A DNA stretch of 64,000 nt, taken from contig NZ_JAUIYO010000007.1 of assembly GCF_044891285.1 (NCBI RefSeq), positions 61,239 through 125,238 of the forward strand, given 5' to 3'. Below the pieces are notes generated by a model. That model was not told the origin of the DNA. It worked only from the letters and a program-made list of their open reading frames with translations, and did no database searches. Each line of letters begins with the position of its first letter. The stretch's first letter is position 1. The stretch comes from Pseudobacillus lumedeiriae (GTDB lineage Bacteria > Bacillota > Bacilli > Bacillales > Domibacillaceae). This document shows positions 26,831-35,491 of this stretch, piece by piece. The position numbers and the translations under genes were made by a program.

Positions 26831-26833
26831 ATA

Positions 26834-26873
26834 GAAAAAGCTGCACAAGTCATTGGCTTGCTGCAGCTTTTTT
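26834..26873 (+). terminator. yfkE terminator
   Basis: AAAAGCTGCA / TGCAGCTTTT encloses a 16-base loop and ends in a T-run. Confidence 0.8.
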
Positions 26874-26941
26874 GCTGTTGCATGGATAAGTTGAAAAGGC
26901 AGGAGCAAACTAAGAAAAAGAAACGAGGAGGATAGGATCTG

Positions 26942-27742
26942 ATGAAATGGACTCACTTGTTTTTGGGCATACTTATTGCTCTTATATATACGGGAAATCC
27001 ACAGTTTGCTTTTGCTGAAAAGAAGCAAGAAGATACGTTCAATGAGAAAATGCCTGCTTCGGTTCAAGACATTACACGCGAAAACACTTATTTAAATGAA
27101 GAGGCAGAGCTATCTGAATTACAAGCGAGTGAATTGACGAAAGAGCTGTTAAGCACGACTCAGACGAAGATTACGAACCCTACGCTCATCCGAATGCTGA
27201 ATGAATCAGCGATTAAAAAGTCTCCATTCGCTTTCGGTACTAGAATGTCGGTGTTTCTTGGTGAATGGCCGCTCGCCTATCATTCAAAAGAAACAAGCCC
27301 CAATTGGCAGTACCAAAAAATTAACACAAACTTTTACGATAATCGAGCAGGGAAGACGAATTATCAAATTCATTACGTTCAAGAAGCGCACAAAGTAGTA
27401 AAAGGCGGCCTGTCAGCTAAACTGCCGAAATCGGAAGAAGTCCAGCAGATGATTTTAAAGGAAGCCATCGATAAGACCGGCTGGCCGTTATCTTATTCAA
27501 CAGCTATTGGTACAGGGACAAAGCAGAATGAAGTGTACAATGTACCGCCTAAAACAGCTGGTTATTTGTATGGATTTGCGCCTGCTGTACATGAAAAAGG
27601 AACTGTTACGTATGGAGAGGTATATATCGCCGTCTCGGGATGGAAACGGGCTATCGTTGTTAAAAACGTTAGTTCGAAACCGATTAGCGCATGGATTCCT
27701 ATTAAAAATCATGTATCATTCAGCTATAAATCGGCCCGATAG
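26942..27742 (+). CDS. yfkD: Secreted YfkD-family protein
   Basis: The ATG at 26942 follows CGAGGAGGAT and gives 266 residues. A clear signal peptide (residues 1-26, cleaved after FAFA-E) leads to a mature domain with WPLAYHS, YQKINTNFYDN and the C-terminal GYLYGFAPAVHEKGTVTYGEVYIAVSGWKR. These match the Bacillus YfkD family as I recall it. Function is unknown; the protein is probably extracytoplasmic. It follows yfkE as in the B. subtilis yfk region but has its own ribosome site and is separated by the yfkE terminator. Confidence 0.85.
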   Translation: MKWTHLFLGILIALIYTGNPQFAFAEKKQEDTFNEKMPASVQDITRENTYLNEEAELSELQASELTKELLSTTQTKITNPTLIRMLNESAIKKSPFAFGTRMSVFLGEWPLAYHSKETSPNWQYQKINTNFYDNRAGKTNYQIHYVQEAHKVVKGGLSAKLPKSEEVQQMILKEAIDKTGWPLSYSTAIGTGTKQNEVYNVPPKTAGYLYGFAPAVHEKGTVTYGEVYIAVSGWKRAIVVKNVSSKPISAWIPIKNHVSFSYKSAR

Positions 27743-28069
27743 CTATAATAGCGATTCTGAAGTTTCTCGTGCATAAATTGGTGACATCGGCACACAAAAT
27801 TTAAAAAACAGCGCATGCGGTGGTATTGCTTCATTATTATATTTATTTAGAATAAGGAAGAGGGTGCAGTTTCAGTACTCTCTTTTTTTTGTTTTAAGGA
27901 ACGAAGCCGTTGATCGCTATCTAAGTTGCAAAGATCCAAGTTCATTTTAAGTGTCGGCTTGGCCATTTCATTGAAGAAAATGATTGCAGCGAATGAGTTA
28001 AATCCTTTAAGATGAAAACAGTTTTTGGGAAGATGTCAAAAATAAAATAGACAGGAGTGTCCGACAAGT
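27743..28069. other. Intergenic region with one terminator
   Basis: A short hairpin AGAGGGT / ACTCTCT followed by eight T at about 27858-27890 probably ends yfkD. The remaining bases show no convincing gene or repeat. Confidence 0.5.
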
Positions 28070-28246
28070 ATGAAAGCCATTCATGATAAAGAATCACAAA
28101 TCAGTTATTTGAAGGAACGTTTGAATATATTTATGGAAGTACTGGATGCCATTGATCCAGAAGAAACAGAATTAGAAGACATTGATCGTCTTCTTGGAAT
28201 GATCGATGACATCGAGGAAAAGTGTGAACAATTTAAACAGAGATGA
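28070..28246 (+). CDS. SE1561-family small protein, 58 aa
   Basis: The 58-residue frame begins MKAIHDKESQISYLKERL behind ACAGGAG (spacing somewhat long at 12 bases). It is an acidic, wholly helical protein with LEDIDRLLGMIDDIEEKCEQF near the end, matching the small SE1561 family of staphylococci and bacilli. The function is unknown. A strong hairpin terminator directly follows, supporting expression as a single gene. Confidence 0.75.
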   Translation: MKAIHDKESQISYLKERLNIFMEVLDAIDPEETELEDIDRLLGMIDDIEEKCEQFKQR

Positions 28247-28253
28247 GCAAAGG

Positions 28254-28281
28254 AGCCGGTTGAAGAACCGGTTTCTTTTTT
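28254..28281 (+). terminator. Terminator of the SE1561-type gene
   Basis: AGCCGGTT / AACCGGTT with a 4-base loop is followed by TCTTTTTT. Confidence 0.85.
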
Positions 28282-28307
28282 GAATAAATTCATTCTATTT
28301 TAGGTGC

Positions 28308-28443
28308 TCCCAGATTGATTGAAAACGCTTGTCTTTCAAGGCGCGAAGACTGGCGGGGAGCGGAGTGAACAGAAGGATCATGGGATCATGAGCACCGCAG
28401 ACAGGTGAGAAAAGAAGCAAGCGAGCGTTTGTCAACAAGCGGG
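28308..28443. repeat. Dispersed repeat family B copy
   Basis: GATTGAAAACGCTTGTCTTTC, split here as GATTGAAAACG and CTTGTCTTTC, opens the copy. GATCATGAGCACCGCAGAC and GCGAGCGTTTGTCAACA follow in the same order as in the copy at 19.5 kb. It lies between the SE1561-type gene and the fumarase promoter. Confidence 0.75.
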
Positions 28444-28556
28444 TTCCTTTATTTGGGCGCAAGTTCCCCTTTAAAACGACAAAATTCAGCGTTATAATAA
28501 GGAGTATTGAAATAAAAAGATATATATATATAAAGTGAGTGAGAAGGGGACAAATC

Positions 28557-30098
28557 ATGAATTTAGAAAAGTTTCAGCAAAGTATGTATCAATTAATCGT
28601 AGAAACATCAACGAATTTGCCGAAGGATGTACGCCGGACAGTAAAAGCGGCAAAAGAGCGTGAAAATGCAGGTACACGATCAGCAATGAGTCTAGATACG
28701 ATTACAAACAACATTAAAATGGCCGATGAAAATATTTCTCCAATTTGCCAGGACACAGGTATGCCGACATTTAAAGTAAAAACACCAATCGGAGTGAATC
28801 AGCTGCAAATTAAAGAAGCGATTTACGAAGCGTTGGTAGAAGCAACGAAAAACGGAAAACTGCGTCCGAACTCTGTTGATTCGCTAACAGGCGAAAACAG
28901 CGGCAATAACTTAGGAGCCGGCACACCGGTTATTAAATTTGAACAGTGGGAAGAGGACTACATTGATGCCCGCTTAATTTTAAAAGGCGGCGGCTGTGAA
29001 AATAAAAACATTCAATACAGCCTTCCTTGTGAGCTTGAAGGTCTTGGCAAAGCAGGCCGTGACCTAGACGGTATTCGTAAGTGTATCATGCACTCTGTTT
29101 ATCAGGCCCAAGGACAAGGCTGCAGCGCAGGGTTCATTGGTGTCGGCATCGGTGGTGACCGCACAAGCGGATATGAAGTAGCGAAAGATCAGCTTTTCCG
29201 CCGTGTGGATGACGTGAATCCGAACGAAGATTTGCGCAAGTTAGAAGAATATGTGATGAAGCATGCGAATGAGCTTGGCATCGGAACGATGGGCTTCGGA
29301 GGCGAAACGACACTGCTTGGCTGTAAAATCGGTGTAATCAACCGTCTGCCAGCTAGCTTTTTCGTTTCTGTTGCATACAACTGCTGGGCTTTCCGCCGCT
29401 TAGGCGTGCAAATTGATGCGAACACAGGTGAAATTCAAGAGTGGATGTATCAAGATGGCGAAGAGGTTACTTTCCAACAATCGAATCAAGGAGCAGAAGA
29501 AGTACAATCAGAAAGCCGTACAGTGACGCTGACAGCACCGATTACAGAAGAACAGATCCGTGAGTTAAAAGTAGGAGATGTGGTTAAAATCACTGGCAGA
29601 ATGTATACAGGCCGCGACGCGATCCATAAATATTTAACAGATCATGAAGCACCAGTAGATTTAAATGGCCAAGTGATTTATCATTGCGGACCAGTTATGC
29701 TGAAAGATGAGCAAGGCAAGTGGCATGTAAAAGCAGCGGGACCAACTACTTCTATTCGTGAGGAGCCTTATCAAGGGGATATTATGAAGAAATTCGGTAT
29801 CCGTGCAGTTATCGGTAAAGGCGGAATGGGTCCAAAAACGCTTGCAGCCTTAAAAGAACACGGCGGTGTCTACTTAAATGCAATTGGCGGGGCGGCACAA
29901 TACTATGCGGATTGTATCAAATCCGTTGATGGTGTTGACTTGATGGAATTCGGTATTCCAGAAGCGATGTGGCACCTGCAAGTAGAAGATTTTACAGCTG
30001 TTGTAACAATGGATTCACATGGAAACAGCTTGCATGAGCACGTTGATAAATCTTCATTAGAAAAGCTGTCTCAATTTAAAGAGCCTGTATTTATCTAA
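28557..30098 (+). CDS. fumA: Class I fumarate hydratase (iron-sulfur type)
   Basis: The enzyme interconverts fumarate and malate. The ATG at 28557 follows GAAGGGGAC and gives 513 residues, with alpha and beta parts of class I fumarases fused. The alpha part holds the cluster-associated CQDTGMP motif and GGGCENKN; the beta part (about 330-513) has GRMYTGRDAIHKYL, HCGPVM and the GKGGMGPKTLAAL loop. Class I enzymes use an oxygen-labile 4Fe-4S cluster. B. subtilis instead relies on class II CitG, so this could be an extra or replacing enzyme. It might also act on tartrate-like substrates. Confidence 0.9.
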   Translation: MNLEKFQQSMYQLIVETSTNLPKDVRRTVKAAKERENAGTRSAMSLDTITNNIKMADENISPICQDTGMPTFKVKTPIGVNQLQIKEAIYEALVEATKNGKLRPNSVDSLTGENSGNNLGAGTPVIKFEQWEEDYIDARLILKGGGCENKNIQYSLPCELEGLGKAGRDLDGIRKCIMHSVYQAQGQGCSAGFIGVGIGGDRTSGYEVAKDQLFRRVDDVNPNEDLRKLEEYVMKHANELGIGTMGFGGETTLLGCKIGVINRLPASFFVSVAYNCWAFRRLGVQIDANTGEIQEWMYQDGEEVTFQQSNQGAEEVQSESRTVTLTAPITEEQIRELKVGDVVKITGRMYTGRDAIHKYLTDHEAPVDLNGQVIYHCGPVMLKDEQGKWHVKAAGPTTSIREEPYQGDIMKKFGIRAVIGKGGMGPKTLAALKEHGGVYLNAIGGAAQYYADCIKSVDGVDLMEFGIPEAMWHLQVEDFTAVVTMDSHGNSLHEHVDKSSLEKLSQFKEPVFI

Positions 30099-30111
30099 TG
30101 ATTGCATGAAT

Positions 30112-30248
30112 GAGGAAGGAGTTGTCTTTAGGCGAAAGTGTCAAACCCCTCTAACCTTATATATGGGACTTCCATTAAGTAAAGGAGGACCATATATAGG
30201 TGCTGTTGGAGAAGGGAGGCCCTGAGGAGACAGCTCCTTCTTTTTTAG
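30112..30248. repeat. Nested palindromic structure downstream of fumA
   Basis: The outer pair GAAGGAGTTGTCT / AGACAGCTCCTTC ends in TTTTTT, and inside is a second perfect pair CCTATATATGG-type (CCTTATATATGG / CCATATATAGG). The outer stem and T-run form a terminator; the 100 bases of inner structure resemble in layout the element at 9.9 kb. Confidence 0.5.
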
Positions 30249-30389
30249 ATTCACTGTATAATCGGGAAACAAATGGAATAGCATTTCCATTTTAATTGGC
30301 GTAGAATCATTTTGTAAAACATCATCGAGTCTGGCTGGAAATCAACGCCGGAACGTTTAGAATCAATCTGAGTTGAGAGGAAGAAAGGA

Positions 30390-31325
30390 ATGAATCAAGA
30401 ACATATGAAGAATAAGCCTAGTGCATCGGAAAAACAAAGCACAGGGAAAATATTGTGGCAATTAACTCGCCCTCATACATTAACGGCTTCCTTTGTACCT
30501 GTTTTAATTGGAACGGTGTTAGCAATGTTTTACGTGGATATTGATATGTGGCTGTTTTTAGCGATGCTTTTTGCCTGTTTATGGCTTCAGATTGCTACGA
30601 ATTTATTTAATGAGTATTACGATTTCAAACGCGGCTTGGATACGGAGGAGTCTGTAGGAATTGGAGGAGCGATTGTCCGGCATGGAATGCAGCCAAAGAA
30701 CGTATTGAATTTGGCATTAGCCTTTTATGGTCTGGCTCTTGTATTAGGAGTTTACATTTGTATGAACAGCAGCTGGTGGCTGGCGCTCGTTGGCCTTGGA
30801 GGAATGGCTGTCGGCTATTTATATACAGGTGGTCCTCTGCCGATTGCCTACACGCCATTTGGAGAATTATTTTCAGGTTTGTGTATGGGGTCCTTCTTTA
30901 TTCTTATTTCATTTTTTATTCAAACAGGCGTTGTGAATACACAAAGCATTATGATTTCGATTCCGATCGCTATCCTTGTAGGTGCCATTAACCTTTCGAA
31001 CAATATTCGAGATATCGAAGAGGATAAAAAAGGCGGAAGAAAAACATTAGCCATTTTAATGGGGCACGAAAAGGCTGTATATTTCTTGGGATTCTTGTTT
31101 GCTGTCGCTTATGTGTGGGTTGTGGGACTAGTGATTTTAGACGATGTCAGCCCTTGGTTATTCCTCATATTTTTAAGCATACCTAAGCCGGTTCAGGCTA
31201 TTAAAGGGTTCGCTGGAAAAGGTGTTCCTAAGAGAACAGGTTTGGCAATGAAGGCGACGGCCCAGACGAATACATTCTTTGGCTTTTTGTTGTCAATTGG
31301 TTTGTTTATTAGCTATTTTTGGTGA
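30390..31325 (+). CDS. menA: 1,4-dihydroxy-2-naphthoate polyprenyltransferase (UbiA family)
   Basis: MenA attaches the isoprenoid tail in menaquinone synthesis at the membrane. The 311-residue protein starts behind GAGAGGAAG. After a hydrophilic N-terminus of about 22 residues it has eight to nine helices. The two Mg-diphosphate motifs are NEYYDFKRGLD (first, NxxxD) and NNIRDIEEDKKGGRKTLA (second, DxxxD type). TRPHTLTASFVPVLIGT is characteristic of MenA. Downstream pdaA may be read from the same transcript, since no clear terminator intervenes. Confidence 0.9.
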   Translation: MNQEHMKNKPSASEKQSTGKILWQLTRPHTLTASFVPVLIGTVLAMFYVDIDMWLFLAMLFACLWLQIATNLFNEYYDFKRGLDTEESVGIGGAIVRHGMQPKNVLNLALAFYGLALVLGVYICMNSSWWLALVGLGGMAVGYLYTGGPLPIAYTPFGELFSGLCMGSFFILISFFIQTGVVNTQSIMISIPIAILVGAINLSNNIRDIEEDKKGGRKTLAILMGHEKAVYFLGFLFAVAYVWVVGLVILDDVSPWLFLIFLSIPKPVQAIKGFAGKGVPKRTGLAMKATAQTNTFFGFLLSIGLFISYFW

Positions 31326-31400
31326 AAACTACATGCGTAAAACGCGGATATTTTCTTTTTTTAAACTGAAACTAAAGGAAAAGAGCAAAGGAAGATGATA

Positions 31401-32186
31401 ATGAAGTGGATAATTTATGCAATGTTCGCTGCTCTGTTTTTCTTTAGTTTCACTTATCCCGTTATGGCTGTTTCCAATCAGGCGATTCATTGGGGATTAA
31501 AAAAAGCATCCAATGGTCAGCAGGCAGAAGCGGGACCAAAGCTGGATAAACTGTTAGATGAACATGGCGCTTTTTATAAAGGCAGCGCCAAAGAAAAAGT
31601 ATTATATTTAACGTTTGATAATGGATATGAAAATGGTTATACAGCGAGTATTTTAGATACGCTGAAAAAAGAAAAAGTGCCCGCCGCTTTTTTCGTTACA
31701 GGTCATTACTTAGAAAGCGCGCCTGATCTTGTGAAACGAATGAATAAAGAAGGGCATATTATCGGCAACCATTCATGGCATCATCCTGATTTGACACAAG
31801 TCAGTGATGAAAAATTAAAAGAAGAGCTCGCCCGTGTTAAAAAGGAAACAGCGCAGCTGACGAAACAAAAGGATATGAAATATCTGCGTCCGCCGCGCGG
31901 CATTTTCAGTGAAAGAACACTGAAGATGGCGAAAGAAGAAGGATATACGCATGTGATGTGGTCTCTTGCTTTTGTGGATTGGTATACGAACAATCAAAAA
32001 GGCTGGCAATACTCTTACGACAACATTATGAAGCAAATCCATCCAGGAGCGATCTTGCTTCTTCATACTGTGTCTAAAGATAACGCTGAGGCACTTCCGA
32101 AGGTGATTAAAGACTTGAAAAAGCAAGGATATCGCTTTGAAAGCCTGGATGATTACCGTAAAAAACAAAAACGGATTTCTGCATAG
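31401..32186 (+). CDS. pdaA: Polysaccharide deacetylase PdaA (cortex muramic delta-lactam)
   Basis: The ATG at 31401 follows AAAGGAAG and gives 261 residues with an N-terminal signal sequence (to about residue 24). The NodB deacetylase domain has motif 1 TFDNGYE with Asp73 (the PdaA variant TFDN), motif 2 HSWHHPD with metal ligands His124 and His128, motif 3 RPPRG and the later LLLHTVS motif. PdaA removes the acetyl group from muramic acid so that spore-cortex delta-lactam can form. Length and the TFDN variant match B. subtilis PdaA (YfjS). Sporulation-specific expression is expected, but no promoter was identified. Confidence 0.92.
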   Translation: MKWIIYAMFAALFFFSFTYPVMAVSNQAIHWGLKKASNGQQAEAGPKLDKLLDEHGAFYKGSAKEKVLYLTFDNGYENGYTASILDTLKKEKVPAAFFVTGHYLESAPDLVKRMNKEGHIIGNHSWHHPDLTQVSDEKLKEELARVKKETAQLTKQKDMKYLRPPRGIFSERTLKMAKEEGYTHVMWSLAFVDWYTNNQKGWQYSYDNIMKQIHPGAILLLHTVSKDNAEALPKVIKDLKKQGYRFESLDDYRKKQKRISA

Positions 32187-32213
32187 GACTGCCGCGGCAG
32201 TCCTGTTTTTTTG
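32185..32213 (+). terminator. pdaA terminator
   Basis: AGGACTGCC / GGCAGTCCT, an almost loopless palindrome, is followed by GTTTTTTT. Confidence 0.85.
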
Positions 32214-32277
32214 ATCATTTTTCGTTATACTATGAAGAAAGCATGAAATAAAGGCATGAATATGAGGACGTGACAAA

Positions 32278-33660
32278 GTGAAACAGGAAAGCAATATGAA
32301 AATAAAATTGAAACAAACGTTTCCGCTGACAATAAAGAGGATTGGAATTAATGGGGAAGGTGTCGGGTATTTTAAACGGCAGGTTGTCTTCGTTCCAGGT
32401 GCACTGCCGGGAGAAGAAGTCGTTGTAGAAGCAACGAAAGTACACCCGAAGTTTGCAGAGGGGAAAATTAAAAAAATCCGGAAGAAATCTCCTCACCGTA
32501 CGACTCCGCCTTGTCCGGTGTATGATCAATGCGGCGGCTGCCAGCTGCAGCACATCACCTATAGCCAGCAGTTAAAAGAGAAACGCGATATTTTAATTCA
32601 ATCACTGGAACGCCATACGAAATTGCCAGTAGAGTCGCTTGATATTCGCGAGACGATTGGCATGGAAAATCCATGGTCTTACCGCAATAAAAGTCAGTTT
32701 CAAGTAGGCAGCCGAGATGGAAAGGTCATTGCCGGCTTGTACAGCTTAAATTCGCACAAACTGATTGATATTCCGGACTGTGCTGTGCAGCAGCCGGTAC
32801 TGAATGATGTACTCAACACAGTAAAGCAAATACTGAAGGATTTCAACATTTCGATTTATGATGAGAAGAAGAACAAAGGGATCGTCAAGACAATCGTTAC
32901 CCGCATCGGTGTCGCAACCGGCGAGATCCAGCTCGTTATTGTTACCGCCACGAACGAACTGCCGAAAAAGCAGCTCATCGTAGAAGAAGTCCAAAAGCGC
33001 CTTCCGAATGTTAAGTCGATTATTCATAACATCAATCCGAAAAAAACATCGTTGATCTTTGGGGACAAAAGCCTGCCGCTTGCTGGTTCCGAAACGATTG
33101 AAGAGCGACTTGGCGAACAAACGTATTCATTGTCTGCCCGCGCGTTCTTTCAGCTCAATCCGGACCAGACCGTTAAGCTGTACGATGAAGTGAAAAAAGC
33201 AGCCCAATTGACAGGGAAGGAAAAAGTCGTTGATGCGTACTGCGGATCAGGGACCATCGGCCGCTGGGTGGGGGATGGTGCCGCAGAAATCCGGGGAATG
33301 GACGTTATTCCGGAATCGATTAAAGACGCAAGAGAAAACGCCAAAGCACTGAAAATAAAAACAGTATACGAAGTTGGCACAGCTGAACAGTGGCTCCCTA
33401 AATGGCTGAAAGAAGGATGGAAGCCCGATGTCATCATCGTTGACCCGCCGCGCACAGGCTGCGATCAGAAACTGCTCGATACGATCAAAAAGATCAAGCC
33501 GAAACGCTTTGTATACGTATCATGCAACCCGTCGACACTTGCGAAAGACATTAATCAGCTGAGTCAGCTTTACAATATTGAATACATTCAGCCAGTGGAT
33601 ATGTTTCCACAGACGGCGCATGTAGAGAGCTGTTCATTGCTCGTAAGGAAAGAAATATAG
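32278..33660 (+). CDS. RlmD/TrmA-family RNA (uracil-5-)-methyltransferase
   Basis: The 460-residue protein has an N-terminal TRAM domain (about 10-68) and a 4Fe-4S site with Cys79, Cys85 and Cys88 (CPVYDQCGGC) plus a later Cys in DIPDCAVQQ. Its methyltransferase domain has VDAYCGSGTIG (SAM loop), DPPRTGCD and the nucleophile/base region YVSCNPSTLAKD. This group makes 5-methyluridine in 23S rRNA (RlmD, RlmCD) or tRNA. It resembles B. subtilis YfjO by location, but the paralogue and target base are not decidable. GTG 32278 or ATG 32296 could be the start; both have purine-rich sites. Confidence 0.88.
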   Translation: MKQESNMKIKLKQTFPLTIKRIGINGEGVGYFKRQVVFVPGALPGEEVVVEATKVHPKFAEGKIKKIRKKSPHRTTPPCPVYDQCGGCQLQHITYSQQLKEKRDILIQSLERHTKLPVESLDIRETIGMENPWSYRNKSQFQVGSRDGKVIAGLYSLNSHKLIDIPDCAVQQPVLNDVLNTVKQILKDFNISIYDEKKNKGIVKTIVTRIGVATGEIQLVIVTATNELPKKQLIVEEVQKRLPNVKSIIHNINPKKTSLIFGDKSLPLAGSETIEERLGEQTYSLSARAFFQLNPDQTVKLYDEVKKAAQLTGKEKVVDAYCGSGTIGRWVGDGAAEIRGMDVIPESIKDARENAKALKIKTVYEVGTAEQWLPKWLKEGWKPDVIIVDPPRTGCDQKLLDTIKKIKPKRFVYVSCNPSTLAKDINQLSQLYNIEYIQPVDMFPQTAHVESCSLLVRKEI

Positions 33661-33760
33661 CAGCGGGCACATCAGAGGGGCTTTATTTTGAATAGTAAAT
33701 AGAAGATGATCTACGTGTTCATGAATAATAAAGTTCTTTAAAAAATAAAATAGTTGTCTA

Positions 33761-33798
33761 AAAAGCCGGTGCGAATTGGCATTTTGCACCGGCTTTTA
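33761..33798 (+). terminator. Terminator of the methyltransferase gene
   Basis: AAAAGCCGGTGC / GCACCGGCTTTT with a 14-base loop, 100 bases downstream of the stop. Confidence 0.75.
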
Positions 33799-33872
33799 GT
33801 GTTTTGATAATAAAATAGGGAATACGCCGCTATTCGTTAAAGGAAGAATTGGGAATAAAAGAGGGCTAACCA

Positions 33873-33986
33873 TTGAAAAAAGTATTATTGTTTACAGTAT
33901 CTATTTTAGTGGGGTGTAATTCACCTGCACTATCTCCCAATGTAATATATTTTTGTCATAAAGAAAAGCTCTTACACTGTGGATAG
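33873..33986 (+). CDS. Short lipoprotein-like frame, probably a remnant
   Basis: A TTG at 33873 behind GAGGG opens a 37-codon frame starting LKKVLLFTVSILVGCNSP: a basic start, a hydrophobic core and a lipobox LVGC. After the cysteine only about 22 residues follow before a stop inside the terminator of the neighbouring minus-strand operon. It may be the start of a decayed lipoprotein gene or a tiny lipopeptide. I do not recognise it. Confidence 0.3.
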   Translation: MKKVLLFTVSILVGCNSPALSPNVIYFCHKEKLLHCG

Positions 33987-34006
33987 ACACACAGCGTAAA
34001 AGCCTC
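33966..34006 (-). terminator. Terminator of the amino acid ABC operon
   Basis: On the minus strand GCTTTTACGCTGTG pairs with CACAGTGTAAGAGC (two mismatches) and is followed by TTTTCTTT, 30 bases past the ATPase stop. Confidence 0.7.
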
Positions 34007-34035
34007 ATTCTTTTAAAAAGGATAGGACCAATGTT

Positions 34036-34758
34036 TTATAAAACTTTACTTAAGAAGGCTTTTGTCCTTTCTTCCTGCGGATTTTCAAATATTTCTTTAG
34101 GGAGATTTTCTTCAACTATATAGCCTCCATCCATAAATAAGACACGATCACCAACTTCACGAGCAAAGCCCATTTCGTGGGTTACAACGACCATTGTCAT
34201 CCCTTCTTTAGCTAGTTGTTTCATTACTTCTAGCACTTCCCCGACCATTTCTGGATCCAGTGCCGAGGTCGGCTCATCAAAAAGCATTATTTTCGGCTCC
34301 ATTGCAAGAGCCCTCGCTATAGCGACACGCTGCTTCTGCCCGCCGGACAATGAATCTGGATATACATTTGCTTTCTCTACAAGGCCTACTTTGCGTAAAA
34401 GTTCAAGGCCCTTTTCCTTTGCTTTTTGCGCAGGTATATTTCTCACTTTCATAGGAGCAAGCATGATATTTTCAATTACGGTTTTATGTGGAAATAAATT
34501 AAATTGCTGAAAGACCATGCCAACTTCGGTTCTTACTTTATTAATGTCTGTTTTCTTGTCAGTTAAATCAAGGCCTTCGATCAAAACATGTCCGCCTGTA
34601 ATCGATTCAAGCATATTTAAACACCTTAAAAATGTAGACTTTCCTGATCCTGATGGTCCAATAACGACCACCACTTCCTGAGGTTTAATAGCTACATTAA
34701 TATCTTTTAAAATTTCATTCGTGCCAAATGATTTTTTTAAATGCTTCACTTGAATCAT
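34036..34758 (-). CDS. Polar amino acid ABC transporter ATP-binding protein
   Basis: The 240-residue ATPase has Walker A GPSGSGKST, Q-loop QQFNLFPH, signature LSGGQKQRVAIARAL, Walker B IMLFDEPTSALDP and switch His VTHEM. It is of the GlnQ/HisP type that drives import of polar amino acids. Its ATG overlaps the permease stop by 4 bases, so it is the last gene of a three-gene operon (binding protein, permease, ATPase). The bound amino acid is not predictable by eye. Confidence 0.94.
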   Translation of the reverse strand: MIQVKHLKKSFGTNEILKDINVAIKPQEVVVVIGPSGSGKSTFLRCLNMLESITGGHVLIEGLDLTDKKTDINKVRTEVGMVFQQFNLFPHKTVIENIMLAPMKVRNIPAQKAKEKGLELLRKVGLVEKANVYPDSLSGGQKQRVAIARALAMEPKIMLFDEPTSALDPEMVGEVLEVMKQLAKEGMTMVVVTHEMGFAREVGDRVLFMDGGYIVEENLPKEIFENPQEERTKAFLSKVL

Positions 34759-35411
34759 TCTACTGCCAACCTTCTTTCAAGACGATTTAATAAAAGACTC
34801 ATAGAAGTAGTTAACACAAGATAGATAAGTGCGACTGTGATATACGGCTCCCAGACAATAAAATAATTACCAGCCATTGCACGTCCCCAATACATAAGTT
34901 CAGGTGTTGCCACAATTGCTGCAAGGGAGGAATCTTTAATAAGAACAACGAATTCGTTCCCAAGAGGCGGGATCATTCTCTTAAAAGCCTGAGGCAAAAT
35001 AACATTTTTCATTGCTTGAACATGATTCATACCCAAAGAACGGGATGCTTCCATTTGACCCTTATCAATAGACTGGATTCCAGCTCTAAAAATTTCAGCA
35101 ATATAGGCTCCTGCATTTAAAGAAAGAGCGATAATTGTGGCTAAAATCCCATTAGTATGTCCAATCAAAAGGGGGACTACCCCAAAATGAACTAAAAATA
35201 ATTGCACAAATAAAGGGGTTCCACGGAAAAATGTAATATAGCAATGAAAAAGAAATGAAATTGGCTTATTCTTTGACATTTTCCCTAATCCGATTCCTAA
35301 TCCGAATAATGTCCCAAGTAAAGTCGCTACAATCGATAATCCGATTGTTAACATAGTTCCTTTCAAAAAGAATGGAATGTATTCAGCGATGAGATCAAAG
35401 CGAAATCCCAT
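34755..35411 (-). CDS. Polar amino acid ABC transporter permease
   Basis: The 218-residue HisM/GlnP-type permease begins behind AGGGGGTAGG. It has about five helices and the EAA loop EASRSLGMNHVQAMKNVILPQAFKRMIPPLGNE, which couples to the ATPase. The N-terminal FFRGTPLFVQLFLVHFG is typical of the family. A single permease gene implies a homodimer. It is coupled to the ATPase by a 4-base overlap, but separated from the binding-protein gene by 80 bases containing a strong hairpin. Confidence 0.93.
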   Translation of the reverse strand: MGFRFDLIAEYIPFFLKGTMLTIGLSIVATLLGTLFGLGIGLGKMSKNKPISFLFHCYITFFRGTPLFVQLFLVHFGVVPLLIGHTNGILATIIALSLNAGAYIAEIFRAGIQSIDKGQMEASRSLGMNHVQAMKNVILPQAFKRMIPPLGNEFVVLIKDSSLAAIVATPELMYWGRAMAGNYFIVWEPYITVALIYLVLTTSMSLLLNRLERRLAVE

Positions 35412-35429
35412 TAACCTACCCCCTAATTA

Positions 35430-35475
35430 AACTAAAATTGCGTAATACAATTTTTTAGAATTACGCAATTTTAGT
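35430..35475 (-). other. Intercistronic hairpin between binding protein and permease
   Basis: A 17-bp perfect stem (AACTAAAATTGCGTAAT and its complement) with a 12-base loop lies between the two genes. No strong T-run follows on the minus strand. It probably protects the upstream binding-protein mRNA or partly terminates, giving an excess of binding protein. Confidence 0.6.
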
Positions 35476-35491
35476 TCTCTAATTATTAATG

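Noticed and set aside
31815..32553. Minus-strand frames opposite pdaA and the methyltransferase gene
   Set aside because: Biased Phe/His/Arg composition and full overlap with well-supported genes.
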